Numbered from the stretch's first letter, positions 1 to 12,102 are shown. The stretch is DNA of 64,000 nucleotides from Eremomyces bilateralis CBS 781.70 (GCF_010015585.1 NW_022985089.1:77812-141811); one strand, 5' to 3'. Translations and numbers: made by a program. Notes: generated by a model not told the origin, from the letters alone.

Positions 1-276
1 GGCGTCCTTGGAGCTCGAGGAGTGGATGAAAGAACAAGTCATGAATTTATTGGAAGGGTTGCTTATTCGATTGGAGATTATCTTCAGGTCTTGATATATG
101 GAAATCTGACGAACACCTTTCCCTTGCGGGTTTCGGCTGAAGCATATCCAAATCGGAATGGTATTCCATATACATGTTTACCGCGCCTTCGAAACCCCCT
201 GTAAATGGATTTTATTATAGCAACCCGTTCCGAATGTATCCTTTCCCCCTCCTGCGTTCTGCTGGGGTGTCTCCAC
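1..276 (+). other. window edge; possible 3' end of an unseen + strand gene
   Basis: No gene is recognised here. Two + strand frames are open from the window edge. One reads a helix-like acidic tail and stops with TGA at 92-94. The other stays open to a TAA near 202. Either could be the last residues of a gene lying mostly outside the window, converging on the GFA gene that ends at 277. Neither matches a family I know, and the stretch may equally be plain intergenic DNA. Confidence 0.2.
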
Positions 277-1051
277 CTACTTGTTCATCTGGTTCTCTCT
301 GTGCTTTTGGTACAGTTGCTGGTACTCGGGCGTCGTATCCCCAATCAAATTACTCGCTAGACTCAAGCCACTCCATTTGGGGAGCCTATCATTGATATCG
401 ACAGCCCGAGCGCCGTAGAACATATGGCACCTATGTGAGTGTTAGCCCCTCCCTGGTCCGACAGCATTGGACGGCATATACCTTGGCCTAAAGTTGGGTC
501 TGTCTTTCTCGTCCATCTTGATCAAGGATGGGAACAAGAGGATCATGTTTCGGCCCTCGTCCATAATGGGAGTGTGGCAGAACGCGCAGCGGACTTTGCA
601 GGGGAGTTTGTGATCGGCGGTCTTTGTGCTCGGGTCGTACCATTCGAGGTTATGGTGGCCGTGGACGAAATTGATGTCGTCCTTATGAAAGATTGCCGCC
701 CATTGAAAGGGTGCCCCTGCATCGCTACGATTAGTTTGAGTCGCAGCTCTCGGCGGGCGAGCACTTACCGTGCTGGGTCTGGCAGGTGCTGCAATGACAG
801 AACTTGACATCCAACGGCTTCTCTCGTGACAGTTGGTATTTCACTTCTCCACAATGGCATTCCCCCTCGTAGCGGGCAATGAAGTTCTCGCTTGGTTCAC
901 GGGCTCGATATGGTGTCTTCTTTTTCCAGGCATTGATTCCCTCTGTGTTTTTGTCCGCTGAAATAGCATGCTGCATAGCCGTGGCCTCCGGTCGCTCGTA
1001 GTTCCCTAGCTCTAGGTGGTGGTCACTCCTGTCCGATCCTCTCGGTGCCAT
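277..1051 (-). CDS. GFA/CENP-V family zinc-binding protein
   Basis: Three exons, complement(join(277..430, 482..716, 769..1051)), giving 223 residues. Splice phases agree at both junctions and the third exon restores a conserved C-terminal segment (RCHMFYGARAVDI...LPKWSG). Zinc ligands follow the family pattern: C65-x-C67 (ECHC), C85/C87/C90 (FCHCSTC), and C134 with C138-x2-C141 (CAFC). The fold is known from glutathione-dependent formaldehyde-activating enzyme, but most fungal members have no proven reaction, so the substrate is unknown. About 55 residues precede the first cysteine pair, which is long for the family. There is no signal peptide, so it is probably cytosolic. It starts at the ATG at 1051 in a GCCATGG context on the minus strand. 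The larger open frame stopping at 442 runs into intron 2 and is not the true end. Confidence 0.88.
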
Positions 1052-1941
1052 GGTAGTAGAGAAAGTGCACTGGTTTTAGATCTGGGATGGAGCAGTACCG
1101 CGAGAGACCGAACCGAAGAAGGGGATGACGTCGGAGGGCTGAAGTAGCTAGCGGATCTGTACGGACGTAAGCCGTTTCAGGGTAGCAGTTCAGTCTGGGC
1201 AACAGTATTGAGAAAGCAAATGATTTGAAGAAAATGAAAACCTTTCGGCCATTCGAATCATATGAGCTAGATCAACCATGGTCTTGCTTTTCTGCACAGC
1301 ACACCGCGTGTCGCTGCGATGACTCCCCGCACTTCAGCAGGGCTGCAGGGGGTGAGGGCACACGCGAATGATACGACGCGAGGAATCACGCTGGCACGTG
1401 ATATCCTCCCCTAATTCCGGCCTTCCAGGTGCCCCGAATACGAGCGGGATGCTATGCTGATTCGGAGCGCCGATATTCGGTGCATGCGAAGTCCAGTGAC
1501 GGCAGCCATTGCATGCAAGGACGCAAGGAGCCTTGTTTGATACTGGAAGACAGGTCGTGGCATGACTAAGATCTACTTAGAATGTCTGTTTCAGGAATTT
1601 GAGACTGAGTCTACTGCATATTAAGGTGCTGGTGTATTTACCAGGTAAGGAGGTATGCCTGTGCTACGGCGGCCGTCCACATGAAACCACGCTCATCCAA
1701 AGTCGTAAGAATGCCCACAGTATGCTGCCGGTTATGCTGCTTTTGTAACGAATCAATATCCAGAACCCTATCTCCCCTGCAAATCCCGGTATCGCAACCT
1801 GACCGGATATCCCCTAATTGCGAGGGTTTCCACTACTGGCCACGTAGAACGATCGTATGTTCTCATTACCTCAACAGGCGCTCGGCTTCTTTGGTCGGAA
1901 GACCGAAGACATTCATCAAATAATCAAGTCTGTCATAAGCA
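1052..1941. other. intergenic, promoter of GFA gene and 3' flank of phosphatase gene
   Basis: About 890 bases with only short, unrelated open frames. It should contain the promoter of the GFA gene (to the left) and the 3' end of the inositol phosphatase gene (to the right). A CACGTGA core lies near 1396. I see no RNA gene or repeat. Confidence 0.6.
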
Positions 1942-4900
1942 TCAGTAACAGTCGACAGCAAAGGGAGAAGGGCCGTACTTCGTATCACGCGCGACTCGTT
2001 CGTACACCTCCTCAAATCGAGCCTCGCATTGCTCCATCACCACCTTTTTCTTCGGCGGGATTATCGTCTTCACTCGTAGCTTGAACAAGCCACTCACAGG
2101 TCGGTGGTCCGACACCCGGATTTCATGCCGTTTGTAGTTGACCTGCTTCATATTCCCAAGCCCGCGATACAGAATCCGATCGCACCAGGCGGGCGACCGC
2201 TTCTTCTCCGAGGTGTCGTAGCTGTCGGTACCCACATCATATTTGTATGTGGGCGCAAACGTAATGGGCAATTCGTTGAATGCACGAAGCCGGAACCTGG
2301 GGTTTTTCTTCCTCGAGAGAAGCAGCTGATCCCGTTCCAGAAGTTTGCCGATGTTGTTGGCCTGGACTGCGGCGATGACGGCGTCGCGGCTCATGGTGTC
2401 GATACGGTAGTTGAGATCGCCGTTGAGGATGCAGATTTCGTGGTCGAGGATCATCGATCCATCACCGCCGCCAACGAATATATCGGATTTCCGTTCAGGG
2501 TCGACCTCGACTGGGAGAGATGTGGATTCCATGATGCCGGCGACGTGGTTGTTCCTATGGACCGTCTGAGACTGACCCGCGGCCAAGTGGCAATTGACGA
2601 AACACAAGGAAGTGTCGTCTAGAACGAATCGAACGATAAGAGAACCCTGGACTACGGTTTAGCAACGACCAAATAGTTGCCGGGACATAGACTCACCTTG
2701 TTTCCATGGTATCCGCCCATTCCAAGCTTCACCTCCGACGCGCCAAAGTAACTGATGCGTTGCCGCTCAGTGTCTTTGACGAAGATGCAAGTAAACAAGC
2801 CGATAAGATTACAGGTGTGCAGTAGCACATATGTATGATCTGGGATATGCTCTTGCAAGCACCGAGCAAGATGATCCCTCCATTCTCGGTATCGATGGCT
2901 CATGTGCTCCTTCTCATTCGAGTCTTTCTTCTTCTTGAAGAAGCTCTTAGCGGTCACCTTCTTGTCTTCCAGGTCCACGAGCTCTTGAAATCCGAAGATC
3001 AGGATATCCGGAGGCTCTTGGGCCGTGAGGTGCTCCTGGAAGAAATTCGCGTCTCGTTGATCGTGTCGGAGTGCGGTGGGCTTCACGGCCCCGGCATTCC
3101 ACGTTGTGACAAGCGCGCTCACCTCGCGGAAGTCGCAAAACTCCGTATCACGCTGTTGCATCTCGCTTTCCAACCAGTCCGTCGAGAGCATCCCGTCCCA
3201 TAAGCGCGCCACATTGTCCGTTCCCAAGGACACCACCTGCAGCCGGTTCAGGTGCCACAGGCTCGTTCGGTCGGCAACGATGCCTGCGATTGTGGACTCA
3301 TGTGCATGCCAGTCTTTCTTGACCATCCAAGGCTGCACTGAGGTATCATAGATGTATATCATCCCCGTATTATACCCAGCCCAGAGATAATCCCCAACGC
3401 CAACCAATGTGCTGAGCTTGTAGAGACTGACACTAACGACACTGATGCAGGAATAGTCCTTCCGGGAATATACGGAAACTTTCCCATCGATGTGGCCAAA
3501 GTATATGCGATCGGCTTGGGAACTGATGATGGCGCCAGAAGTGACATCGCCGGCCCCAGCCTGAGCGAGCGGATTCCTGCTGGTGACATCTTTCGTCATA
3601 TTAGTCGCGCTATTGTGCTCGTAGATGCGAATTTCTCGGCCCGTCGCTAACCAGAGTTGTTTTCCCGCCATCATGGAAAACGTATGGCCCGGAAAGACGT
3701 TGAAGCTTTGCGGCATCATAGTTAGGTTAGGTGTTCCCGTTTCGTCCGGCGGCCAGACGTTTACCCTTCCAGAAACATCAAGCGACCACAAGTCACCCGC
3801 GTGCCGGTAGATTTTGATAACCTCGCGGCGGCTATGCGCGCTGGATTTCGTTGTAATCACCGTCTGGGACGGGATATCAATTTCCTGGATCTCGCCTGTC
3901 GTCGAGCCCACCCAGATCCGCTTTCCTTGGTCTTCGATATTCTGCGCAGGCTTAAATACCAAGGCAGTCATTTTGGTATTTTCCCCGTGGCTGATGCTCA
4001 TCAGGAGCTCGCCGGTTCGAAGGCTCCATGCGCGGGTGTAGTACCCGGCCGTACAAAGGAACTCACCAGCCACTGCGAAGAGTTTGGTATCGTACTTCGT
4101 CGCGATATCATAAGGGCGCTCCCGAAACCTGGGAGGCCGTCGATTTGATTGAGATGAATCGGGATAATCGTTCAAAGTGGGTGTCGGCTTAGCGTTCATC
4201 ACCTCGACCTCCTCGTCGGAGTCGCTTGGAACGAACGGGCTGCCGTCAAGCGCTCCGGAAGGGCGCCTAATATCTATCGATGCGCGAGAGGAAATCTGCG
4301 AAGAGGGGAGAGGCGAAGCAACATGTAATGCTCCAGGAGGAATTGTTGAGGCCCGTTTTGGAGGTGGCATAAACTTTGAATCGGCGTCCGCTACTTTCCC
4401 CGCTGCCTGCGCCAATATATCCATCGATCTAGGGGGTGGATTAGATAGAGTCAGCTGCCGTGTGAGCCCACGAGGTTCCAGGCGTGCATCTCGCCGCGGG
4501 GGAAGTCCCGGTCGATCTTCCGGTTTGTCGCCAGCTACAGCGATCGTCTGCGGTCGTGGCGGCTGCTCAGGAGGTTTCTCTTCGTCAATGCCAAACGACC
4601 GAATTGGTTGCCGTGCATTTGGGGGGGGCCTGCCTGTTTGAGGTGGAAAATGGCTCTCTTTGCTTGTAAGCCGCACGGGGCTCTTCTTGAAGCCCTTTGC
4701 CTTGGTTCGAACGTCGTCTTCTTCGCTGCTTGGAGGCGTACTAAAAGGCGATACGGCATCCTCTGATACCCTCGCGACGGGCGCAAGAGAACCATGAGAG
4801 GTGGGTTGGAGGGATAGAATTGGGATTGTCGGCTTCGGTTTCGCAGATCTATTGATAGGTGGAGGTTCGGAATGCGCTGTCTGAAGAGGAGTATTGGGCC

Positions 4901-5581
4901 GACTAGCCACAGGAGAAGCATTGAGGCTTTTCTTCGGTTCCGAGCCTCGGGGTGGCGGTGGAGCTGGCGGTTGCTTCGTGTCTAATCTAGGAGCGGTTCC
5001 AATAAGAGGCCTATTCGGAGAGGGTCGGCGTATAGTAGGAGAGGGCGGTCGGGAAGACGTTGGAGATTGCTGGCGTAACCCATTCGGAAACCTAGGAACG
5101 GTAGCGGATTGCGAAACCGCTTCGGATAACTTCGGCGAGCTTTTTGGAGAGTCTATCTTCACCTGCAGCGGTGTCTTCGGTGGAGAGTAGTGGCCATGGA
5201 CCGACATTGGGCGAGGTCTCCTGCCTGGCGAAGGCGAATCCCTTGGCCGGAAGGCGCTGCGCCAGCGTTGTCCGTTAGTTCCATTTCCAGTGCTTGTGCT
5301 CGATTCAGAAAGTGTGTTGTCGCGTGGGATGTCTAGGGACACTCTTCCGTCGTCTCGCAATCTCGGGACACTCGGCTCTTCAAGGAATCGCTGCGAGACG
5401 GAACTCGGCTTCTTTGGGATCGGAGGAGCGGGTTTGCTAGTGGTAGTTCCTATGCTCTCGAAGTGGGATCTAAGGGACGACACTGGTTTCTGGAGATATG
5501 TTAGGGTCTTGCAACCGGTTCCAGGTTCAAGAAACATACAATAGAGCTTTCGTCCTTGCTCTCCCCGGTATTGCCTCCCAT
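1942..5581 (-). CDS. inositol polyphosphate 5-phosphatase with beta-propeller-like region
   Basis: Three exons, complement(join(1942..2646, 2697..5489, 5540..5581)), 1179 residues. Exon 1 encodes only 14 residues (MGGNTGESKDESSI) and joins in phase to KPVSSLRSHF. Residues about 15-480 are Pro/Ser-rich and disordered. About 480-810 looks like a WD40-type propeller (repeated W/F-V/I-G...D/E blocks such as LWSLDVSGRVNVW). The rest is the IPPc catalytic domain with its motifs in order: TWNAG, FQELVDL, GGYHGNKGSL, NCHLAAG, LNGDLNYRI, PAWCDRIL and SDHRPVSGLF, which carry the magnesium, phosphate and catalytic His/Asp sites. It should remove the 5-phosphate from phosphoinositides or inositol phosphates and so affect membrane traffic. 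The large propeller-plus-IPPc layout is typical of filamentous fungi and plants. It differs from the SAC-domain synaptojanins, because no SAC motif is present. Confidence 0.93.
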
Positions 5582-6472
5582 GATGTACCCAATCCTACAC
5601 CCCGAAACGGGGCAATGACCACACTTCGCAAGCGCCAGCCAGAGGTGTATGGTGAGTCCCCTATAACTCCATGGAAATCAATATAGCGGATGCGGTAGAT
5701 GTCGGATGTATAAGGGCAGAGGGAAATTCGCGAACTCGGAATGTACAGGGTCTGTTCTCTTGATCCAACATGTCAGACTCTAGGCATATAGGAATTCCCT
5801 TCCCTTGGATTCTTCAAAGATTGGCCTGCCACCCAGATGTTCCCGACGTCGAGCGCTCTGGGGAACAGCCCTTGGCCATGGAGAACGCCCAAACCGTCCT
5901 TCGTCACCGTACCGGATAGCTGGGGGAGAAGGCTGCTCCGAGGGAACAATGACGAGCAGAGCAGCGGAATTGCCGTCGGGAAGGTCTAAGTCAGGCTGAC
6001 GATTTTGAGGATGGAATGGCAGTCAGCGGAAGGACTTGGGTTGAAGGAGCCAGTCTGATGGAGCGGTTTAGAAACGGGATCCGATATTTTACGTGTCAAG
6101 TGTTCGAGGTACCTGGGCAGCCGACCAATCTGCCATAGATGTATTCCGTCAGGTGGTAGTATGGCTAGCCGTTATGTTAATGCGCCAGTTTCACCTGCAA
6201 TCCAACGTCTCAAGTGCACAGTGAGCTCACGTTGGTGGCGATGGGATCTGCTGTGTGGGGTACTTGCAGGGCGCAGGCGGACTGGTGAAGCTGCCACCGT
6301 CATCTGTCGCAAAAGGAAAAAGCTCATAATAATAACTCTCCCTCTGGAATCCTCCTGGCACATCGACAAACATTCCGATATCCTGCAGCTCCAAGATCTG
6401 CCGGTTGACACCTTAATGTGCTACATCACCGAGGATACTATTTCGGACTTTCTGCTGATTTAGCTGGTCACC
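5582..6472. other. divergent intergenic region
   Basis: About 890 bases between two divergent genes (5-phosphatase to the left, CHY protein to the right). It should hold both promoters. Short open frames on both strands do not resemble proteins. I see no clear repeat or RNA gene. Confidence 0.6.
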
Positions 6473-7042
6473 ATGTGGTAGGCCTGCCCCCTTAAATTAA
6501 GGGACATCCATATATTGACGAGGCCACAGCAAACATGTCTTGAACGCCCAGGTGTCCATTCGATCCCCTTGCTGTAAGTCCATGTCACTTGGTTGTCGAT
6601 CGCCGTATTAATATCCATAGGCAAGAAATGGTTCGATTGTGCCGAGTGCCACCACGAGAAGGAGACCCATCCGTTATTGCAGCGATATGAGATGATTTTT
6701 GGGTGCAAGAAGTGCAGCAAGGTCTTCCGCAAAGATGCCAGAGAGTTCGAAGACAGGTATGGAACGTGGGTGCCGTTGAAAATATTCTTACGCTGATCAT
6801 TACAAGTGATGAGTACTGCCCTCATTGCGATAATCACTTCGTTCTGGATGCCAAAACCCCTCAAGCGGCATTGAATGTGGAGAGTGAAGATCCGCGGAAA
6901 GATTCCCGGTGGGTACAATGCTATTATGCACTTGTAGAACGCGATCTAATTGTATTACAGGATGCTCAAAGACAACAGGGTGCGGGAAGCTGACAAGCAG
7001 ACCATCTTCGACGTCAAAGAAGCCGCAGAGCGGTTAGGTTAG
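6473..7042 (+). CDS. CHY-type zinc-finger protein
   Basis: Five exons, join(6473..6477, 6530..6573, 6621..6756, 6807..6908, 6961..7042), 122 residues, all phases consistent. Exon 1 is only ATGTG. Its last two bases plus the first base of exon 2 make the Cys2 codon, so the protein begins MCKHVLNAQV. The ligand series C2-x-H4, C16/C17, C23-x2-C26-H, CKKC and CPHC is that of the CHY finger found in yeast Hot13 and vertebrate RCHY1. The protein has no RING finger, so it is unlikely to be a ubiquitin ligase. In yeast, Hot13 works in the mitochondrial intermembrane space on zinc and redox handling of Tim proteins, but that role is only inferred here. The C-terminus is charged and helical. It converges on the proteasome gene, with about 190 bases between the ends. 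Confidence 0.9.
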
Positions 7043-7232
7043 GTCAAGGCGACACCATGGCCTAAGGCGCGGCTGTCGGGAATGAGGATCATGATGTTGT
7101 TATGCGATTCCTTTTCGTCCGATACCAAATACCATTTGATGCCCTGACTTTGCATTCTATGAACGAAACGCCAACGCTCCATATATGACACCGTCCGTGA
7201 TCCTCCACGTCTCCATGCCTGTGTCTGGCATC

Positions 7233-8197
7233 TCATGCGCCGGATCCTTCGCCCGACTGCCTCGTAAGGATGGCCGCGGTGCCACTGCCTGGTGCACGGC
7301 CAGGTCTTCGATTCGCCGCCTCCTCCTGCTTCTCCGTGTCGATGCTCTCCACGTACTTTTCGATCGCGTCGTCCGCAAGCATTTCGACCGGCTTCCCAGG
7401 GGCCATAATAGCGATTTCGATGTTTTTCGCCCCGGTTTGCACCACCTCCAGGAGAGACTTGACGGTCAGCTTGATAGTGTCCTCTCGGTTCATATCTGGC
7501 TTGTGGTTTCGCTCGAGGAATTCTCGGACGGTCTTGCTCGACCTTCCAATGGCGTTTGCTTTCCTATATGACGTTTAGCCCCAGTCCGTTCTAATGCGCA
7601 ATATAATGTTACCAGGCTGAATAGATCCCCGATGGCTCCGTCTGATACAGAAACGGGGTCTTGTCATTCTTGTCAAAGCCCACAATCAGCGTGCTGATTC
7701 CGAACGGCCGGACACCACCGCTCTGTGTGTATCGCTGCTGCACTCCGGCGATATATTTCGTGATGTATTCTATTGATACCGGGTCCTCCACGGTCAGCCT
7801 GTGTGATTGCGCTTCCAGCCGTGCCTTGTCGACCAATATCCGCGCGTCCGCGTGCAGCCCGGCAAACGCGAGGGCGACGTGATTGTCGACGAGACATATC
7901 TTCGATGGAGTGATTCGTGTGTCTTGGAGTTTCATCGCCGACCGTTTCTCGCACCCAAGGACAACTATATCTTGGCCCTTGACCCCAACGGCGCAGGTTC
8001 CTGCCAAAGTTTAGTATAGGAACCGATGGAGGGTGTGTAGTTGAACACACCTCGTTTCACGGCTTCAAGAGCATATTCGACCTGAAAGACGTGTCCATCG
8101 GGACTGAATACTAATAACTTGTCAACAAACCTATAGCACAAGATGGTCAATAGCGGAAAGGCATACCAGAGAGTGCTCGATCGTAGCCAGATGCCAT
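7233..8197 (-). CDS. pre6: 20S proteasome subunit alpha-4 (Pre6/PSMA7 type)
   Basis: Four exons, complement(join(7233..7563, 7613..8000, 8051..8110, 8167..8197)), 269 residues. The N-terminus [20 protein letters not shown] is the alpha-subunit gate signature. GTCAVGVKG and [10 protein letters not shown] follow, and the body keeps the alpha-4 pattern ([30 protein letters not shown]). Alpha subunits form the outer rings of the 20S core, gate substrate entry and lack the catalytic threonine. The subunit acts in the cytosol and nucleus. The tail after about residue 235 is longer than in yeast or human (about 250 residues) and is basic then Gly/Ala/Thr-rich, which fits my memory of filamentous fungal homologues. 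Assignment to alpha-4 rather than another alpha subunit rests on family recall, not alignment. Confidence 0.93.
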
Positions 8198-8699
8198 CGT
8201 GACGGTGAAGGCAAACTAAGCAGGTATTCCGAAAGGCTTCAACAAGGTAACGTGAATAGGAGGGAGCGAAGTTCAAATGAGAACCAGCAGGATTTAAGAC
8301 AACAGTTTGAGTATTCCGAGGTGTTGGGAGGTTGTGGAGAGCAGTTGGTGTGAGATGATGCTTTGCGCGTTCAGACTGAAGCCTTCCTGAGTCCTGACAC
8401 CCTGAGGAGTGAGGTCGGCGAAGCTTGAGCTCTGGCCAATCAGAGCTTTGTGGTGGTTGGAGGTTGTGCAGGGGGGAACTTGAAATTCAGGACACAAGGC
8501 CATAAGGCTTACAAAATGGCATCATATCAGCATCCTTAACCTCAATATGGCAACCCGAGCCCGCGAGTAGAATACTTACCCGACCACTACAGATTAGTCC
8601 AACGGGCGATAGCTGGGGGTTTGAATACACTCGTTATTGTGACAGTCTTCTCTTTTTTTTTAGGCGATCAGCCAGATCCAAGCTGACATCACGGCCTCA
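8198..8699. other. divergent promoter region
   Basis: About 500 bases shared by the proteasome gene (leftward) and the FAD dehydrogenase gene (rightward). It contains a CCAATCA box at 8436-8442, nearly central. Nothing else is recognised. Confidence 0.6.
8436..8442 (+). promoter_or_regulatory. CCAAT box (HAP/CBF type)
   Basis: CCAATCA lies 240-265 bases from the start codons of the two divergent genes. This matches the fungal CCAAT-binding complex consensus (CCAATSA). A single short match can arise by chance, so function is inference. Confidence 0.35.
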
Positions 8700-10484
8700 A
8701 TGGCGGCAGCAATTCCTCGCCGGGCACTCCGTTGCCCAAGAATATCAAATCTCGGCTCAAGAGCTGCTCAACAATTTCCCACCGGACGACCTGGTCAGTT
8801 ACCTGGATGCATATGGCAACGGCACTTCTCCATTCAGGCACCTCGATGTGTCAAATTGACCTCTGAAACGTGCATTTTCCCGAATTGAAATCCAATAGCT
8901 GTATCACGAACTAACATTGGCTAGATATCCGAATCTGAAGAGAGATCCCAGGTTCGCGACGATAACCGAGGACCATGTATCCTTCTTCAAAGGGGTCCTT
9001 GGATCCGAAACTGCTATTATTGATGGAGTCTCAAAAGATGCTTCGGATGAGCTTGTAGCGTTCAACCAAGACTGGATGAACAAGTATCGTGGCCAGTCCT
9101 CTTTGGTCTTGAAGCCCGAGAATACCAATCAAGTCAGCAAAATCCTGAAGTATTGCAATGAGAACAGCCTTGCCGTTGTCCCACAAGGGGGCAATACCGG
9201 CTTGGTTGGGGGCTCAGTTCCAGTCTTCGATGAGATTGTCGTCAGTACTCAGCGAATGAACAAGATCAAGTCATTCGACGAAGTCTCGGGATCGCTGGTT
9301 CTTGAAGCCGGCGTCGTTCTAGAGGTTGCGGATGGCTACTTGGCTGAACGGGGTCATATTTTCCCCCTTGACCTGGGAGCAAAAGGTTCCTGCCATGTTG
9401 GTGGCAACGTCGCAGCGAATGCTGGCGGTCTTCGGCTCCTACGATATGGTTCTCTTCACGGAAGCGTTTTGGGTATTGAAGCTGTTCTTCCGGATGGAAC
9501 CATCGTGGACGACCTAGGCACCCTGCGTAAGAATAACACAGGCTACGACATCAAGCAACTCTTCATTGGAGGCGAAGGGACAATCGGCATGATCACCGGC
9601 ATTTCCATTCTCTGCCCCCGGCGATCTGCGGCCATGAACGTCTGCTACTTTGGTTTGGAGAGCTACGAGCAGGTGCAGAACGCGTTCCAGGAAGCGAAGA
9701 AGCAGCTCTCGGAGATCCTCTCGGCGTTCGAAATGATGGACGGCCACACCCAAAATCTTGTTTCCAAAGTCTCCGGGAAGCCACTCCCGATTGAGGGCGA
9801 GTACCCATTCTACTGCCTGATCGAGACAAGTGGGTCCAATAGCGAGCACGATAGCGAGGTACGTACAGGACGAATGGGCTCCAAGGAATGCTGCTAATGA
9901 CTACTTAGAAATTGCAAACATTTTTGGAGGATGTTATGGAGAAAGGCATTGTCCAGGACGGTACAATGGCGCAAGACCAGACCCAGATACTGAATCTCTG
10001 GTCGTTCAGGGAACGTATCCCCGAGGCCCTGCAACATTGGGGAGGTGTCTACAAGTACGACGTCTCCATCCCAATCCAGGACATGTACAAATTGGTGGAA
10101 GACACTCGGGCTCGCTTGACGAAAGCGGGGCTTCTTGGAGATGACGACAGCTATCCCGCCATCGACGCTCTTGGCTATGGCCATATCGGTGATTCGAACT
10201 TGCATCTCAATGTGGCCATGAGGAGATACGACAAGCGTGTGGAGAAAGAATTGGAGCCTTTCATCTACGAATGGATCGCCGGCCGCAAGGGGAGCATCAG
10301 CGCAGAACATGGCCTCGGACTGCAGAAGAAACCATACATCCAGTATAGCAGAAGCGAGACCATGGTGGGATTGATGAAGCAGATCAAGAACCTCTACGAT
10401 CCTGTAAGTGCAGCACACCTCATATTGGTTTCCTCGCTGACATCTCTTCAGAATGGGATCATGAACCCGTACAAATATATCTAG
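8700..10484 (+). CDS. mitochondrial FAD-linked D-2-hydroxyglutarate/D-lactate dehydrogenase
   Basis: Four exons, join(8700..8869, 8925..9858, 9909..10403, 10452..10484), 543 residues with consistent phases. The first 50 or so residues are rich in Arg, Ala and Gln with few acids, a typical mitochondrial presequence. Next comes the PCMH-type FAD-binding domain ([68 protein letters not shown]). The C-terminal FAD-oxidase cap ends near [11 protein letters not shown], which carries metal/substrate His residues, and [10 protein letters not shown]. Family members oxidise D-2-hydroxyglutarate or D-lactate to the 2-oxoacid. The phrase [14 protein letters not shown] favours the D2HGDH/Dld2-Dld3 branch over Dld1. 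The gene converges on the cysteine synthase gene, with only about 96 bases between stops. Confidence 0.92.
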
Positions 10485-10580
10485 CTTCGATTCAATCCTT
10501 GCATAGATACCCGGATATCGAGTACAATAGGTTTATCTTAAAAGCTCATTCGCCCAAATCGCTTTCCACTACGACGTGTT

Positions 10581-11773
10581 CTATTCAAGAACGATATATT
10601 TCGTGAGATGCTCAGGAATAGCACCGAGGAGCTTCTTCTCTGTCAACCACTTCCGTGAGAACAGGCGGTCCGCATATCGATACGCTCCGTCAGCGAGCAC
10701 CGTGACAACCGTATGGCCGGGGCCCATTTTCTCTGCGACTTCTTGCGCTGCCACCACATTGAGACACGAGCTCGCACCGAGATACAGCCCCTCCTCATCC
10801 AAACATCGGTATACCATGGTAATCGTCTTCTCATCGCTGATGTGCACCGAGTCATCAACAAGGTCGATATCCGGCTTCAAGTTATCCGTAATCCGACCTT
10901 GTCCGATTCCCTCCGTGATTGAGCCACCCGCTCGCTCGGCCAGCTTCCCACCGCTCTGGATGTACGAATGTAAAACGGAGCCTGGCGGATCGGCGAGGAA
11001 GCTCTTGACCCGGCCTCCCGATTTCTCCTTCAAATAACGCGTGACGCCCGCGAGAGTTCCACCGGTTCCAGTCGCACAGGTGAAGGCATCCACTTTCCCC
11101 TCCGTCTGATACCAGATTTCCGGACCCGTCGTTTCGATGTGGGCTTGGCGGTTGGCGACGTTATCGAACTGGTTCGTCCACACCGCGTTGTCCAGGCTGT
11201 CCGCATGTCTCTTCGCCTGATGGTTATAGTTCTGCGGGTTGTCGAACGCCACGGCTGGGACGGGGTACACTTCCGCCCCTAATAGCCGCAGTAGATCAAT
11301 CTTTCCCTGGGATTGTGTGTTCGGCATGTAGATGACCAGCTTGTATCCTTTCGATCGGCAGACATGGGCGAGCCCGATGCCGGTGTTGCCGGCGGTTCCT
11401 TCGATGACGGTCCCGCCAGGTTTTAGAAGGCCTTGCTTTTCGGCGTTCTCGACGACATATAGGGCAGCGCGGTCCTTGACGGAGCCTCCGGGGTTCTGGA
11501 ATTCGGCTTTCCCAAGGACTTCACAGCCGGTCTGCGCGGAGATCTTGTTCAGGCGGATCATAGGCGTGTTGCCAATGGCTTCGGCAGTTAGTTGGGACGC
11601 ATGCTAGTCGCGAGGCTGGGGGAGATACCATCGACGAGGCCTCGTTTCGCGACTCCTTGCGCTTGCGACACCCGGATTGAATGCTGCTGTCCGGCTTCTA
11701 TGTCGCCCACTATGGAGGAATAACACCGTCGCCCGGCTCGGACGGCGAGCCGCCGTGAAGCAACTCCGATCAT
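10581..11773 (-). CDS. mitochondrial cysteine synthase-like PLP enzyme
   Basis: Two exons, complement(join(10581..11578, 11629..11773)), 380 residues. I chose the ATG at 11773 because it yields a strong mitochondrial presequence ([20 protein letters not shown]). An in-frame ATG at 11830 adds 19 uncharacteristic residues. The body is a fold-type II PLP enzyme: [16 protein letters not shown], the PLP lysine in [11 protein letters not shown], the phosphate loop [10 protein letters not shown], and [15 protein letters not shown] near the end. The asparagine loop reads [11 protein letters not shown] rather than the TSGNTG of classical O-acetylserine sulfhydrylases. That points to the fungal Mcy1/Cys11-Cys12 branch, some members of which make cysteine weakly or act on other substrates. 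The activity is therefore probable but not proven. Confidence 0.88.
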
Positions 11774-12102
11774 TTTGGTTGCAATTACAAGACCTAGAGT
11801 TTCAAAGTAATTCGGGATGCTCCAATCCAAAACTGCTTCAAGAAGAGAATGTCATAAGTACCAATTAGCAATACTGGTACGTATCGCTAGGGCGTGAATT
11901 TCACCAATGGCGCGGGTTAACGACTTGACGTGATGGCGGTTCGGTCCCGCCGGAATCGCTCCGTCGGCAAATCTTCGGTCTGAGGTTTGTTTACACACAT
12001 GCACTACAATGCTCTTCGATCAGCGACAGGAAGACCATTCGATGAGATGAACAACCTCTCACTTTGCTACAAGCATAAACTGTTCCTTTGATTCTTTCAG
12101 AC
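11774..12102. other. short divergent intergenic region
   Basis: About 330 bases between the cysteine synthase-like gene and the condensin gene. A TGACGTGA element lies near 11927. The sequence just before the condensin ATG (ATTCTTTCAG) looks like a splice acceptor, so a 5' untranslated intron is possible. Confidence 0.5.

Noticed and set aside
442-810. Open frame giving a GFA C-terminus ending GPGRG
   Set aside because: It reads into an intron. Splicing to 430 restores the conserved RCHMFYG block.
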